Made by a program: the position numbers and the translations under genes. Positions 18,979 to 28,453 of a stretch of DNA of 64,000 nucleotides are shown piece after piece (within the stretch, counting starts at the first letter, position 1; each line of letters starts with the position of its first letter). Source of the DNA: Giesbergeria anulus. GTDB taxonomy: Bacteria; Pseudomonadota; Gammaproteobacteria; Burkholderiales; Burkholderiaceae_C. The DNA is taken from positions 490,910-554,909 of the forward strand of contig NZ_FOGD01000001.1 in NCBI RefSeq assembly GCF_900111115.1, written 5' to 3'. The notes under the pieces were generated by a model. The model did no database searches. It was not told the origin of the DNA and worked only from the letters and a program-made list of their open reading frames with translations.

Positions 18979-19395
18979 ATGCAAGCTCCTCATTTTGATT
19001 CTTCACCCGCTCCCCAGCCGCCCGCCGTGGCTGCCGGGGTTCACCACAGCCGCCGCGTGGCGGTGGTCAGCCTATTGCTGTTGATCCTTTTATGCTTGGC
19101 TTGGGAGCTGTTTTTGGCCCCGGTGCGCCCCGGTGGCTCTTGGCTGGCACTCAAGGCACTGCCGCTGTGCATCCCGCTGGCCGGGCTGCTCAAAAACCGC
19201 ATGTACACCTACCGCTGGCTCAGTTTGATGGTCTGGCTGTATGTGACCGAGGGTTGCGTGCGCGCTTGGAGCGACCGCCCCCCCAGCAATCTACTGGCAC
19301 TGCTAGAAGTCGTCTTGTGCTTCGTGCTGTTTACCGCTTGCACAGCACATATCCGCCTGCGCTTGCGGGGGGCCAAAGCCGCCAGCACGGTGTAA
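18979..19395 (+). CDS. DUF2069 inner-membrane protein
   Basis: A 138-aa protein with three to four hydrophobic segments (about 30-50, 60-72, 80-95 and 105-122), preceded by a Pro/Ala-rich cytoplasmic tail. The WELFLAP segment, KNRMYTYRW and the Y-VTEG-VRAWSD motif match DUF2069, a conserved proteobacterial family of unknown function. It is divergent from acs and lies 28 bp upstream of the FAD oxidase. Confidence 0.8.
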   Translation: MQAPHFDSSPAPQPPAVAAGVHHSRRVAVVSLLLLILLCLAWELFLAPVRPGGSWLALKALPLCIPLAGLLKNRMYTYRWLSLMVWLYVTEGCVRAWSDRPPSNLLALLEVVLCFVLFTACTAHIRLRLRGAKAASTV

Positions 19396-19423
19396 AAAAC
19401 AACCTTCTCAATTGCCCACAGCT

Positions 19424-20851
19424 ATGCCTGAAGAACCACTGCTCGATGTTTTGCGCCACACGGTAGGCCCCGCCCATGTGCTGACCGGCGACAGCTTAGG
19501 CGCTTGGGAACAAGACCGCCGCCAGCGCCGCCCCCAAGGCAAGGCGCTGGCTGTGGTGCGCCCGGCTGATACGGTGCAAGTGGCTGCTGTGGTGCGCGCT
19601 TGTGCTGCTACCGGCACCCCCATCGTGCCCCAAGGCGGCAACACCAGCTTGTCGTTAGGTGCTACCCCTGATGCGTCGGGGCGGGAGCTGGTGCTCAGTT
19701 TGTCCCGGCTCCATGCCGTGCGCGCTATCGACCCACACAACCTGAGCATGACAGTGGAGGCCGGTTGCATCCTGCACAACGCACAGCAGGCCGCACAGCA
19801 GGCTGGGCTGCTGTTTCCGCTGTCATTGGCCTCGGAGGGCAGTTGCACCGTGGGCGGCAATCTAGCCAGCAATGCGGGCGGCACCCAAGTGCTGCGCTAC
19901 GGTAATACCCGCGATCTGTGCTTGGGGTTAGAAGTGGTCACTGCGCAGGGCGAGGTCTGGAACGGCCTGCGCGGCCTGCGCAAAGACAACACCGGCTACG
20001 ACCTGCGCCACCTGCTGATCGGCAGTGAAGGCACGCTGGGCATCATCACTGCCGCGACGCTCAAGCTCTTTCCCCAACCTGCGGCACAGCTGACGGCGTG
20101 GGTCGCCGTAGCCTCGATAGAGCAGGCGGTGGTGCTGTTGGGCTTGGCACAGCAGTATCTGAGCGCGGGCCTGACCGGCTTTGAGGTCATGGGCCGCCCG
20201 GCACTAGAGTTGGTGGCTCGGCACTGCCCGCAATGGCGCGTGCCGCTGCTGGCAGAGATGGCTTGCCCTTGGTTTGTGCTGCTAGAAAACAGCGATTGCG
20301 AATCCGAAAACCATGCCCGCAACCGTTTTGAGGCCCTGATGGAGGCAGCTTTGGCCGCAGACTGCATTCAAGATGCGGTGATCGCACAAAACCAGTCGCA
20401 AGCGCAAACATTCTGGCAGGTGCGCGAGAGCATCTCGCAAGCACAGGCCCGCGAGGGCCTGAACATCAAGCACGACATTGCCTTGCCCATTGCACGCATC
20501 CCCGCCTTTGTCGCCCACACAGATGCCCTGCTGGCGCAAGCCATTGCCGGGGTGCGGGTGGTCAATTTTGGCCACTTGGGCGATGGCAATTTGCATTACA
20601 ACGTGCAAGCCCCGGTGGGCTGCGATGCCGCTGTTTTCCTGCGTGAACAAGAAGCGCTGGTGAATCAGATTGTTTACGACACCGTGGCACAGTTTGGCGG
20701 CTCTTTTTCTGCCGAGCACGGCGTGGGCGCACTCAAGGTGGCGCAATTGGAACAATACCAATCCCCCGTAGCCTTAGGATGGATGCGTGCCATCAAACAG
20801 GCATTAGACCCCCAAAACTTGCTCAATCCCGGTCGGGTGCTACGGCGCTGA
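19424..20851 (+). CDS. GlcD-like FAD-binding 2-hydroxyacid dehydrogenase
   Basis: A 475-aa flavoprotein of the vanillyl-alcohol-oxidase superfamily. FAD-binding signatures are [29 protein letters not shown] and [17 protein letters not shown]. The C-terminal half has the [14 protein letters not shown] and [10 protein letters not shown] motifs that bind metal and substrate in D-lactate and D-2-hydroxyglutarate dehydrogenases. ATG 19424 is preferred to the TTG at 19412. The exact substrate (glycolate, D-lactate or D-2-hydroxyglutarate) cannot be decided from sequence, and glcE/glcF partners are not adjacent, which favours a single-subunit D-2-hydroxyglutarate-type enzyme. Confidence 0.88.
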   Translation: MPEEPLLDVLRHTVGPAHVLTGDSLGAWEQDRRQRRPQGKALAVVRPADTVQVAAVVRACAATGTPIVPQGGNTSLSLGATPDASGRELVLSLSRLHAVRAIDPHNLSMTVEAGCILHNAQQAAQQAGLLFPLSLASEGSCTVGGNLASNAGGTQVLRYGNTRDLCLGLEVVTAQGEVWNGLRGLRKDNTGYDLRHLLIGSEGTLGIITAATLKLFPQPAAQLTAWVAVASIEQAVVLLGLAQQYLSAGLTGFEVMGRPALELVARHCPQWRVPLLAEMACPWFVLLENSDCESENHARNRFEALMEAALAADCIQDAVIAQNQSQAQTFWQVRESISQAQAREGLNIKHDIALPIARIPAFVAHTDALLAQAIAGVRVVNFGHLGDGNLHYNVQAPVGCDAAVFLREQEALVNQIVYDTVAQFGGSFSAEHGVGALKVAQLEQYQSPVALGWMRAIKQALDPQNLLNPGRVLRR

Positions 20852-20897
20852 TCCCGCCCTAAAATCCTGTCTTTTTGCCCATCCAAACTGCCCGCCC

Positions 20898-21710
20898 ATG
20901 TCCAGCCGCCCCGTTCGCTCCCCCTACGAAGATTTCATGCGCCATGTCTATGCACAGGGGGTTAACAAAGGCGACCGCACCGGCACCGGCACGCGCAGCG
21001 TGTTCGGCCACCAGATGCGCTTTGACCTGAGCGAAGGCTTTCCGCTGGTCACGACCAAGAAAGTGCATTTCAAAAGCATCGTTTTGGAGCTATTGTGGTT
21101 TCTGCGCGGCGATAGCAACGTCAAATGGCTTCAAGAGCGCGGCTGCACCATCTGGAACGAATGGGCACGCGCCGATGGCGACCTTGGCCCCGTATATGGC
21201 GTGCAGTGGCGCAACTGGCCCACCCGCGATGGCGGCCATATCGACCAAATCGCCGAAGTGGTGCGCCAGCTCCAAACCAATCCCGATAGCCGCCGCATCA
21301 TCGTCAGTGCATGGAACGTGGCCGACCTCGATCAAATGGCACTGATGCCCTGCCATGCCCTGTTCCAGTTTTATGTGGCGCAAGGCAAGCTGTCTTGCCA
21401 GCTGTACCAGCGCAGCGCTGATCTCTTTTTGGGCGTGCCGTTCAATATCGCCAGTTACGCCTTACTCACGCACATGATGGCGCAGCAATGTAATTTGCAA
21501 GTGGGTGACTTTATCTGGACAGGCGGCGACTGCCACATTTACGACAACCACCTAGAGCAAGTGCAAACCCAATTGGCACGCCAGCCCTATCCGTTTCCGA
21601 CCTTGCATATTCGGCGCAAGCCCGAATCGTTGTTTGATTACACCTTGGATGATTTTGAAGTGCAAAACTACGAACACCATCCGGCCATCAAAGCACCGGT
21701 AGCGGTGTAA
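20898..21710 (+). CDS. thyA: Thymidylate synthase
   Basis: A 270-aa enzyme that methylates dUMP to dTMP using methylene-tetrahydrofolate. The active-site loop [13 protein letters not shown] (catalytic Cys), the dUMP-binding [17 protein letters not shown] and the GDCHIYDNH segment are all present. Twelve bases separate its stop from folA, which recycles the dihydrofolate it makes; the two form an operon. Confidence 0.97.
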   Translation: MSSRPVRSPYEDFMRHVYAQGVNKGDRTGTGTRSVFGHQMRFDLSEGFPLVTTKKVHFKSIVLELLWFLRGDSNVKWLQERGCTIWNEWARADGDLGPVYGVQWRNWPTRDGGHIDQIAEVVRQLQTNPDSRRIIVSAWNVADLDQMALMPCHALFQFYVAQGKLSCQLYQRSADLFLGVPFNIASYALLTHMMAQQCNLQVGDFIWTGGDCHIYDNHLEQVQTQLARQPYPFPTLHIRRKPESLFDYTLDDFEVQNYEHHPAIKAPVAV

Positions 21711-21722
21711 GGGGACACGTAT

Positions 21723-22220
21723 ATGCGCCTGCACCTGATTTATGCCCGCGCCGAGAATGGCGTGATTGGCCTCAACGGCCAAATGCCTTGGCACCTGCCA
21801 GAAGATTTGGCACATTTTCGCCAGCTCACGCAAGGCTGCCCGGTCATCATGGGGCGCAAAACGTGGGATTCACTGCCGGCCCGTTTTCGGCCCCTGCCAG
21901 GGCGCAGCAATGTTGTGATTACCCGCCAACCCGATTGGGCCGCTGACGGCGCACTGCGCGCCGCCAATCTGCCACAGGCGATGGCCCTGTGCGCTGCGGC
22001 CCCGGTAGCTTGGGTGATGGGGGGAGCAGAAATTTATGCCCAAGCTGCACCTTATGCCCACACCGCCATCGTCACAGAGATTCATGAAGAATTTGCGGGC
22101 GACGCCTTTGCCCCCACACTGGGCGAGGGTTGGCAAGAAGTAGAACGCAGCCGCCACCGGGCGGCCAGCGGGCTGGAATACAGCTTTGTGCGGCTAGAGC
22201 AACAGTGGCCACTGCCCTAG
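21723..22220 (+). CDS. folA: Dihydrofolate reductase
   Basis: A 165-aa enzyme reducing dihydrofolate to tetrahydrofolate with NADPH. Typical landmarks are GVIGLNGQMPWHLPEDLAHF near the N-terminus, VIMGRKTWDSLP, NVVITRQ and VMGGAEIYAQ. AGGGGA lies 7 bases before the ATG. Second gene of thyA-folA, ending in a convergent arrangement with hicB. Confidence 0.96.
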   Translation: MRLHLIYARAENGVIGLNGQMPWHLPEDLAHFRQLTQGCPVIMGRKTWDSLPARFRPLPGRSNVVITRQPDWAADGALRAANLPQAMALCAAAPVAWVMGGAEIYAQAAPYAHTAIVTEIHEEFAGDAFAPTLGEGWQEVERSRHRAASGLEYSFVRLEQQWPLP

Positions 22221-22244
22221 CCACAGCCTAGAAAGCCCTGTGCC

Positions 22245-22595
22245 TCAGGGGTGCGTGCCAATGCTTTGCGCCAGCACCGATACCAGATAAGTATTCATAC
22301 TCACCCCCTCTACTGCCGCACGGGCCACCAGCCGGGTGTGCAAACTCTTGGGCACTCGGGCCACAAACCGGCCAGATTCGCCGCCCATGCTGGGCTTGGG
22401 GATAGGGTCACCACACTCAGCTGCCACGTTTAACCACGCTTGCGCCGCCTGATAACCATCGGCTACTGCCGTTTCCGGTGTATCGCCGTCACCCATGCAG
22501 CCAGGTAAATCAGGAAACGTCGCCAACCAGCCACCGCCATCATCCACGGCCAGCGGGCGAATCTCTACCGGATAATCTTTGCGGTTTGGGTTCAT
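22245..22595 (-). CDS. hicB: HicB antitoxin
   Basis: A 116-aa antitoxin. The N-terminal half is the degenerate RNase H-like HicB fold (GGWLATFPDLPGCMGDGDTP and the following AVADGYQAAQAWL helix). The C-terminal half is a ribbon-helix-helix-like DNA-binding part (GRFVARVPKSLHTRLVARA, then the VSMNTYLVSVLAQSI helix), used for autorepression. It overlaps hicA by 4 nt. Confidence 0.92.
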   Translation of the reverse strand: MNPNRKDYPVEIRPLAVDDGGGWLATFPDLPGCMGDGDTPETAVADGYQAAQAWLNVAAECGDPIPKPSMGGESGRFVARVPKSLHTRLVARAAVEGVSMNTYLVSVLAQSIGTHP

Positions 22596-22804
22596 GCTTG
22601 ATCTCCTTTGCCGGTTTTGATGAGCTGAATCAGTTTTTTGATGTAAATCGCTTTGATCGGGCGGTGTGCTGGAATGCTAATTTTGGTACCAGCAGCGTTG
22701 CGCACGACATGATGGCTGCCACCAGGGCAGTGCATCGTCAATCCAAACGCTTTTGCCACCGTCTTCACTTGGTCGATGTGCCAATCCAGCGGATGGTTGC
22801 TCAT
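22592..22804 (-). CDS. hicA: HicA mRNA interferase toxin
   Basis: A 70-aa toxin of the dsRBD-like HicA family, which cleaves mRNA. The PGGSHHVVRNAAGTKISIPAHR segment carries the catalytic histidine, and IKAIYIKKLIQLI is the usual C-terminal helix. First gene of hicAB. The 190 bp upstream, to the MarR stop, contain an AT-rich patch around 22840-22865 with an ACT-ACATAC-AGT imperfect palindrome that may be the operator; nothing else is seen there. Confidence 0.92.
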   Translation of the reverse strand: MSNHPLDWHIDQVKTVAKAFGLTMHCPGGSHHVVRNAAGTKISIPAHRPIKAIYIKKLIQLIKTGKGDQA

Positions 22805-22993
22805 AGCATCTATCAGTTTTTGCGCTTTAACTCATAGGCACTATGACACTACATACAGTATCATGAAGAGGGTTTGGATGGTAAATGCTGTCGTATTGAC
22901 TTCTTACTCTTGAAGTCAGCGCACGACGCTCTTGGAAAGTACGCATAACCAGCAACTGCTTGCTGTGGTTTGCACGACGAAGTACCTATTTCA

Positions 22994-23467
22994 TCATTCC
23001 GCTGAATTTCCTTCGCCCTCATCCAGTCGCTTGCGCAAAAACTTCAGCACTCGGTGCATGGTTTGAATATCCTCGACTAGCAACCCCTCGGTGAGGTAGT
23101 CCATCCAAGGCGCCTCTAGAACCATCACACGGTCAAAAGCATTTCGACCCGCTTCAGTCAGTTGGATCAACGAGGCCCGCTTGTGATGGGGGTTGTCCGT
23201 CAGCTCAACGAATCCCTCTTTTACCAAGTCATTGACGATGCGCTGCACGTTTTGACGATTTGCTCCCATGTCACGAGCCAACCAAGCCACAGGTTGAGGG
23301 CGCTCTGCCGCAATGACGGTGCCCAGCACTTGCCATCTGGCACTCGTCAGCCCCAGCGGAGCAACCAAGCGATCTCCAGTAGCTAGCATGCTGCTTGAGA
23401 CCTTGAACAGATCAAGTGATGAGGCGCTCAACGCGGCGCCTGATGAAGTTCGTATTAGGTTTGTCAT
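22994..23467 (-). CDS. MarR-family transcriptional regulator
   Basis: A 157-aa winged-helix regulator. Recognisable parts are SARWQVLGTVIAAERPQPVAWLARDMG (helices 3-4), the recognition helix NRQNVQRIVNDLVKEGFVE, the wing TDNPHHKRASLIQLT and a C-terminal dimer helix. It is divergently transcribed from the three-gene cytochrome module, with a perfect palindrome between them that is its likely operator. The signal is unknown; there is no obvious redox Cys pair. Confidence 0.9.
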   Translation of the reverse strand: MTNLIRTSSGAALSASSLDLFKVSSSMLATGDRLVAPLGLTSARWQVLGTVIAAERPQPVAWLARDMGANRQNVQRIVNDLVKEGFVELTDNPHHKRASLIQLTEAGRNAFDRVMVLEAPWMDYLTEGLLVEDIQTMHRVLKFLRKRLDEGEGNSAE

Positions 23468-23488
23468 ATTTTCAAGGTATTTTTCGAT

Positions 23489-23516
23489 TCATATTGACAT
23501 CATGATGTCAATATGA
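23489..23516. promoter_or_regulatory. Perfect 28-bp palindrome, likely MarR operator
   Basis: Every base of TCATATTGACATCA (23489-23502) is mirrored in the following 14 bases. It lies 21 bp from the marR start and 77 bp from the membrane-protein start. A TTGACA -35 box is embedded on each strand, so a bound dimer (or two) would block both promoters. Confidence 0.8.
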
Positions 23517-23593
23517 CAATATACGTTCACTTCGCAAATCAGCCAAGTCGATAGGCAAACAGCCTTCGTACCAACCTTACTCCAAGAGGAATC

Positions 23594-24049
23594 ATGAAAA
23601 AAACAGTCATTCATGCCACAGCTGGCACTCTCGCCATGCTGTTGGTCACGTGCTTTTGGACATCAACCTTGGTGTCTGAGCTATTTTTTGATGATCTAAC
23701 CGTTACCTACGTAAAACAGGTCATCGCGAAATACGGTCTGGTGTGCCTAGTGCTTGCGATGGCAGCAACCGGAGGCTCAGGCTTTGCATTGAGCAAAGGA
23801 CGCACCGGGCGCTTGATCGAGGAAAAGCAAAAGCGCATGCCCTTTTTGGGCGCCAATGGCGTACTCATCATGATTCCCGCAGCGATCTATCTCTCAGTCA
23901 AAGCCACGGCAGGCCAATTTGACTCCCTCTTTTATGTAGTCCAAGCCGTTGAATTAATTGTTGGTTTGGTTCAGTTGACCCTGCTTGGCAAGAACTTCAA
24001 GGCAGGACTGCGACTGTCTGGCCGACTATGCCCAAACTGCACTCAATAA
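23594..24049 (+). CDS. Unknown integral membrane protein of the cytochrome module
   Basis: A 151-aa protein with four hydrophobic segments (about 8-27, 45-65, 85-103 and 115-135) and a short tail ending CPNCTQ. I do not recognise a named family. AGAGGA sits before the ATG. It is first in an operon with a cytochrome c' and a cytochrome b561, each gene within 25 bp of the next or overlapping, so it probably belongs to the same electron-transfer unit, perhaps as assembly or quinone-site subunit. Confidence 0.75.
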   Translation: MKKTVIHATAGTLAMLLVTCFWTSTLVSELFFDDLTVTYVKQVIAKYGLVCLVLAMAATGGSGFALSKGRTGRLIEEKQKRMPFLGANGVLIMIPAAIYLSVKATAGQFDSLFYVVQAVELIVGLVQLTLLGKNFKAGLRLSGRLCPNCTQ

Positions 24050-24070
24050 TTTATTCAATTTGGAAAAACC

Positions 24071-24520
24071 ATGAAATATTTTCGTCTGTTTACTGCCGCT
24101 TCAGCCTTGATCGTCATGGTCGGCACTGCTTTGAATGTTGTCGCTGCCGACCCCATATCCGAGCGGGAGGCTGGTTTCAAATCCTCGAAGAAAACGTCAG
24201 TTCAAATCAAAGAAGCGATTGAACGCGGTGATCACGCATCGGTTGCAACGTCTGCTCGGTCTCTTGCGGTATTCGCAGCCAAAGTTCCAGATTTGTTCCC
24301 CGCAGGCAGCAAGGGGAGCTTCTTTTCCGGTGCAAAAGACAGCATCTGGGCAAACTTCCCTGACTTTGTACAAAAGTCCAAAGCTTTCGAACTGGAGGCA
24401 CTTGAGTTGGAGCGTCTGGCCACGTCAGAACCTGTAAACAAAGGTGCGCTTCTCAGTTCCTATCAGCGACTTTCCAACACCTGTAGCGGTTGCCATCAAC
24501 CGTACAAGCGGGGGCGATGA
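24071..24520 (+). CDS. Cytochrome c'-like periplasmic protein
   Basis: A 149-aa precursor with a signal peptide (about residues 1-25, ending NVVAA). The mature part is helical, with one heme-binding CSGCH (138-142) close to the C-terminus, the layout of class II cytochromes c/c'. Such proteins carry electrons or bind NO. The stop overlaps the next gene's ATG (ATGATG), indicating coupled expression with the membrane cytochrome b. Confidence 0.85.
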   Translation: MKYFRLFTAASALIVMVGTALNVVAADPISEREAGFKSSKKTSVQIKEAIERGDHASVATSARSLAVFAAKVPDLFPAGSKGSFFSGAKDSIWANFPDFVQKSKAFELEALELERLATSEPVNKGALLSSYQRLSNTCSGCHQPYKRGR

Positions 24521-25173
24521 TGAGCACCGTGCCAAGCAATGAGCGCGTATTAGTTTGGGATTTGTCTGTCCGATTATTTCACTGGGCACTGGTGACCTGT
24601 ATCACAGTGCTGCTCATATCAGGTTTCACCGGTGCTATGAAGCTCCACATGATACTTGGCAACTTGACTACAGACCTGGTTGTTTTTCGTTGGATTTGGG
24701 GCTGGGTAGGCAGTCAAACCGCTCGCTTTGACGACTTTGTAGCCGGACCGATGACAGTGATCAACTACTTGCACAAAGGGCGTCCATCCCATCTCGGTCA
24801 CAACCCACTTGGGGGATGGATGGTTGTGCTCCTGCTCATAGTATTGACTCTACAGACATTGACAGGGCTGATTGGAACAGGTGATGGTTTGACTGAAGGC
24901 CCCCTTTCGCGATGGGTTATGGCCGAAGTTTCGTCTGCTGCATACGAAATCCATGCGTTGTTGGTACCTATCATTATTATTTTGGTGGTACTCCACATCA
25001 TGGCTGTATGCATTCACCAGATAGCATTTAGAGAAGAAATGATCAAACCCATGATCAGTGGGTACAAGCGTTCTGCGGTGGTTATTTATCCACCAAAAAT
25101 TGCCAATCCTTGGATTGCATTGATGTGCTGGGTGCTTGCGACAACTGTTGCTTCTTTTCTTTTTTTGATTTGA
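24517..25173 (+). CDS. Cytochrome b561-family membrane protein
   Basis: A 218-aa di-heme membrane protein. It has four to five hydrophobic helices with histidines in heme-ligand positions: LFHWALV in helix 1, LHMILGN after it, IHALLVPII and LHIMAV in the later helices. The family start VWDLSVRLFHW is clear. Start is one of two consecutive ATGs (24517/24520); the longer reading to 24490 lies inside the cytochrome c' gene. It would pass electrons between quinol and the periplasmic cytochrome c'. Confidence 0.88.
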   Translation: MMSTVPSNERVLVWDLSVRLFHWALVTCITVLLISGFTGAMKLHMILGNLTTDLVVFRWIWGWVGSQTARFDDFVAGPMTVINYLHKGRPSHLGHNPLGGWMVVLLLIVLTLQTLTGLIGTGDGLTEGPLSRWVMAEVSSAAYEIHALLVPIIIILVVLHIMAVCIHQIAFREEMIKPMISGYKRSAVVIYPPKIANPWIALMCWVLATTVASFLFLI

Positions 25174-25282
25174 AAGACACCGAGCGCCAAATGGCTCCAG
25201 TGGGTCGAAAGCAGTTGCGCGCCTTAGCGTGCAACAAAGCCTTTTAGCGATGAAGTGGTGGTTTTATAACCCTACAATGCAG

Positions 25283-25318
25283 CGGTAGCCTTCTTCTATC
25301 GTTGGAAAAAGGCTACCG
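25283..25318. terminator. Hairpin between convergent cytochrome and aminotransferase genes
   Basis: CGGTAGCCTT pairs perfectly with AAGGCTACCG over a 16-base loop. It has no T-run on either side, but it lies in the 165-bp convergent gap and is the only strong structure there. Confidence 0.5.
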
Positions 25319-25338
25319 TACCGCTTACCGCCCCACTA

Positions 25339-26541
25339 TCAGCCAGCGATCACCTTGGCAATGGCTTGGCAAACGTAGTCAATGTTTTTGCTGTTGAGCG
25401 CTGCCACACAGATACGGCCTGTATCGGTGCCATACACACCAAACTCGCTGCGCAGGCGCACCATTTGGTCTTTGCTCAGGCCAGAGTAGCTGAACATACC
25501 GATCTGCTGCGTCATGAAGCTCATGTCTTGCTGCACGCCAGCTGCTTTCAGGCCATCGACCAGTGTTTGGCGCATGGCCTTGATGCGCACGCGCATTTCG
25601 CCCAGTTCTTTTTCCCACAGGGCGCGCAGTTCGGGGTTGCCCAGCACTGCTGCCACCACCGCACCGCCGTGGGTGGGAGGGTTAGAGTAGTTGGTGCGGA
25701 TGACGATCTTGAGCTGGCTCAGGACGCGGCCCGCTTCTTCTTTGCTGTCGCACAGCACGCTCAGGCCACCCACGCGCTCGCCGTACAGGCTAAAGCTCTT
25801 GGAGAACGAGGTGGAGACAAAGAAGGACAGGCCAGCAGCAACAAACTTTTGGATCACTGCGCCATCTTCGGCAATGCCATAGCCGAAGCCTTGGTAAGCC
25901 ATGTCCAAGAAAGCCGTCAGGCCCTTGGCCTTGACCACTTCCACCACCTGATCCCACTGCGCTGACGTGATGTCGTAGCCGGTGGGGTTATGGCAGCAAG
26001 CGTGCAGCACAATGATGGTGCCGGGGGCAGCAGCATTCAGGCTAGCCAACATACCGTCAAAGTTCACGCCACGGTTGTCAGCATCGTAGTAAGCGTAGGT
26101 ATCAACCACAAAACCGGCGTTGGTAAACAGCGCGCGGTGATTTTCCCAGCTGGGGTCAGAGATCAGCACCTTGGCATCGGGGCTGATCTTTTTCAGGAAG
26201 TCGGCACCAATTTTCAGGCCGCCAGTGCCGCCAATAGCTTGCACGGTAGCCACACGACCAGAGGTGACGGGTTCGCTGTCAGCACCAAACACCAAACCCT
26301 TGACAGCGTTGTCATAAGCCACGATGCCGTCAATGGGCAGATAGCCACGGGCGGTGGGCTTGTCCATCAGGGCTTTTTCAGCCGCTTGTACGCATTGCAG
26401 CAGCGGCAGTTTGCCGTTGTCGTCGAAATACACGCCCACGCCCAAATTGACCTTGTTGGGGTTGGTGTCGGCGTTGAATTGCTCATTCAGACCCAGGATA
26501 GGGTCGCGGGGGGCCATTTCGACGGCGGAGAACAGAGACAT
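25339..26541 (-). CDS. tyrB: Aromatic/aspartate aminotransferase (class I)
   Basis: A 400-aa PLP enzyme with the class Ib layout. The PLP lysine is in FVSTSFSKSFSLYGERVG; the substrate-contact motif HACCHNPTGYD and the C-terminal TDTGRICVAALN arginine are present. It swaps amino groups between aromatic amino acids or aspartate and 2-oxoglutarate. TyrB and AspC cannot be separated confidently by eye; TyrB is favoured for this lineage. Transcribed alone. Confidence 0.9.
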   Translation of the reverse strand: MSLFSAVEMAPRDPILGLNEQFNADTNPNKVNLGVGVYFDDNGKLPLLQCVQAAEKALMDKPTARGYLPIDGIVAYDNAVKGLVFGADSEPVTSGRVATVQAIGGTGGLKIGADFLKKISPDAKVLISDPSWENHRALFTNAGFVVDTYAYYDADNRGVNFDGMLASLNAAAPGTIIVLHACCHNPTGYDITSAQWDQVVEVVKAKGLTAFLDMAYQGFGYGIAEDGAVIQKFVAAGLSFFVSTSFSKSFSLYGERVGGLSVLCDSKEEAGRVLSQLKIVIRTNYSNPPTHGGAVVAAVLGNPELRALWEKELGEMRVRIKAMRQTLVDGLKAAGVQQDMSFMTQQIGMFSYSGLSKDQMVRLRSEFGVYGTDTGRICVAALNSKNIDYVCQAIAKVIAG

Positions 26542-26612
26542 GGAAAGTCCTTGAAGGAGGGGGGAAAAGCGAATCTTCGATTTTAGCTAGGCCAAGCAAT
26601 TCATCGGCACGG

Positions 26613-28442
26613 TTATGGTTTCTGACCCTTTGGCATGCTCTCTTGGGCGGCCTTGAGCAGTTCGGCTTGGGCGTCGGCCTCACTGGTGGCGGGCAGATCA
26701 GGGGCTGGTTCGGGCGCTGAGGGGCTGGCCGGGTCAGCACCCTCACTACTCTTGTCCTCATTGGCAAAGGGGTCGGCACCAAAGGGGGTAGCGTCGGGCA
26801 TATCGGCTTCCATTTGCTGCTGGATTTTGTCCATGTCATAGACCTCGGCCTTGTCCAGATTGCCCGACACGATACCGGGGAAGGCAATAATCAACCCCAC
26901 CATCATCAGCTGGATCAACACAAAGGGCACCGCGCCCCAGTAAATTTGCATCGTCGTTACAGGCTGCACCAGCTTTTTCGTGACCTTGTCGGTGTAGGCA
27001 CTGTGGGGCGCTACGCTACGCAAGAAGAACAGCGCAAAGCCAAACGGCGGGTGCATGAACGAGGTTTGCATGTTCACCGCCAACAGCACGCCAAACCAGA
27101 CCAAATCAATGCCTAGCTTGTCAGCCACCGGTGCCAGCAATGGCACAACGATAAACGACAGCTCAAAAAAGTCTAAGAAGAACGCCAAGAAGAAGATCAT
27201 GACGTTGACCAGAATCAGAAAGCCGGTTTGACCACCGGGCAGGCTACCCAGCAAGTGCTCGACCCAGCGCGGGCCATCCAAGCCCTGAAACACCAGCCCG
27301 AACACCGTCGAGCCAATCAAGATAAAGACCACAAAGCACGATAGCTTGGTGGTGGTATTGAGTGCCTGCTTGAGCAACGACATATTCAGGCGGCCACGGG
27401 CCATGGCCATAGCAAAAGCACCCAGCGCCCCCATCGCACCGCCTTCAGTAGGTGTAGCTACGCCCAGAAAGATGGTGCCCAGCACCAAAAAGATCAGCAG
27501 CAGCGGCGGAATCAGTACGAAAGTGACACGCTCGGCCATGCGCGAGAGCAGGCCCAAGCGCAGCACCTTATTCACCACAGCCACAACAAAGGCCAGCGTC
27601 ACACCGGCACACATCGAGACCACAATGGTCTCGTCTAGCGCCACACGCTCTACCGCCTCACCTTGCCACCAAGAATGCACGGCCACCATGTTTTTGGCCA
27701 GATAGATGCTGATGGCGGTACACAGGGCCGTGAGAACAGCCAGCGAAGGCAGACCGGTTTTACCGCTGTCTTCGCGGATGGTGCGCGCCTCGGCGGGCAG
27801 GGCTGGCACCCAAGTGGGCTTAAAAATAGCCAGCACAATGATGTACACCGCATAAAAGCCGGTCAGTATGAAACCGGGGACGAAAGCGCCCTTGTACATA
27901 TCACCGACACTGCGGCCCAATTGGTCGGCCAAAATAATCAGCACCAGCGAAGGCGGAATAATTTGTGCCAGCGTGCCCGACGCGGCAATCACGCCCGTGG
28001 CAATGCGCCGGTCGTAACCGTAGCGCAGCATGATGGGCAGCGAGATCAACCCCATCGAGATCACCGAGGCGGCCACCACGCCGGTGGTCGCAGCCAACAG
28101 CGCCCCCACAAAAATGACGGCAAAAGCCAAACCACCACGAATCGGGCCAAAAAGCTGGCCGATGGTGTCGAGCAGGTCTTCGGCCATGCCGCTGCGCTCC
28201 AAAATCAGGCCCATCAGCGTAAAGAAGGGAATAGCCAGCAGCGTTTCGTTCTGCATGATGCCAAAGATGCGCAGCGGCAACGCTTGCAACAGGGCCTCAG
28301 GCAGCAGCCCCAATTCAACGCCAATCAGACCAAAAAACAGCCCGCAAGCTCCAAGGCTAAAGGCTACTGGAAAGCCCAGCAGCAAAAAAATGATGAGTCC
28401 GCCGAACATGATCGGCGCAATGTTTTGGGTAATGAATTCCAT
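26613..28442 (-). CDS. dctM: TRAP transporter large permease (DctM-type) with acidic tail
   Basis: A 609-aa inner-membrane protein with 12 or more hydrophobic helices, beginning with FGGLIIFLLLGFPVAFSLG. Landmarks such as GLISLPIMLRYGYDRRIATG and the PTEGGAMGALGAFA segment fit DctM permeases. Unlike the usual 430-aa DctM it has a longer middle and a soluble C-terminal extension of about 85 residues rich in Asp, Glu, Pro and Ala. It pairs with the small permease 11 bp upstream. No substrate-binding DctP gene is adjacent, so the cargo (a carboxylate, by family) is unknown. Confidence 0.9.
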   Translation of the reverse strand: MEFITQNIAPIMFGGLIIFLLLGFPVAFSLGACGLFFGLIGVELGLLPEALLQALPLRIFGIMQNETLLAIPFFTLMGLILERSGMAEDLLDTIGQLFGPIRGGLAFAVIFVGALLAATTGVVAASVISMGLISLPIMLRYGYDRRIATGVIAASGTLAQIIPPSLVLIILADQLGRSVGDMYKGAFVPGFILTGFYAVYIIVLAIFKPTWVPALPAEARTIREDSGKTGLPSLAVLTALCTAISIYLAKNMVAVHSWWQGEAVERVALDETIVVSMCAGVTLAFVVAVVNKVLRLGLLSRMAERVTFVLIPPLLLIFLVLGTIFLGVATPTEGGAMGALGAFAMAMARGRLNMSLLKQALNTTTKLSCFVVFILIGSTVFGLVFQGLDGPRWVEHLLGSLPGGQTGFLILVNVMIFFLAFFLDFFELSFIVVPLLAPVADKLGIDLVWFGVLLAVNMQTSFMHPPFGFALFFLRSVAPHSAYTDKVTKKLVQPVTTMQIYWGAVPFVLIQLMMVGLIIAFPGIVSGNLDKAEVYDMDKIQQQMEADMPDATPFGADPFANEDKSSEGADPASPSAPEPAPDLPATSEADAQAELLKAAQESMPKGQKP

Positions 28443-28453
28443 GATGGGGGCGC

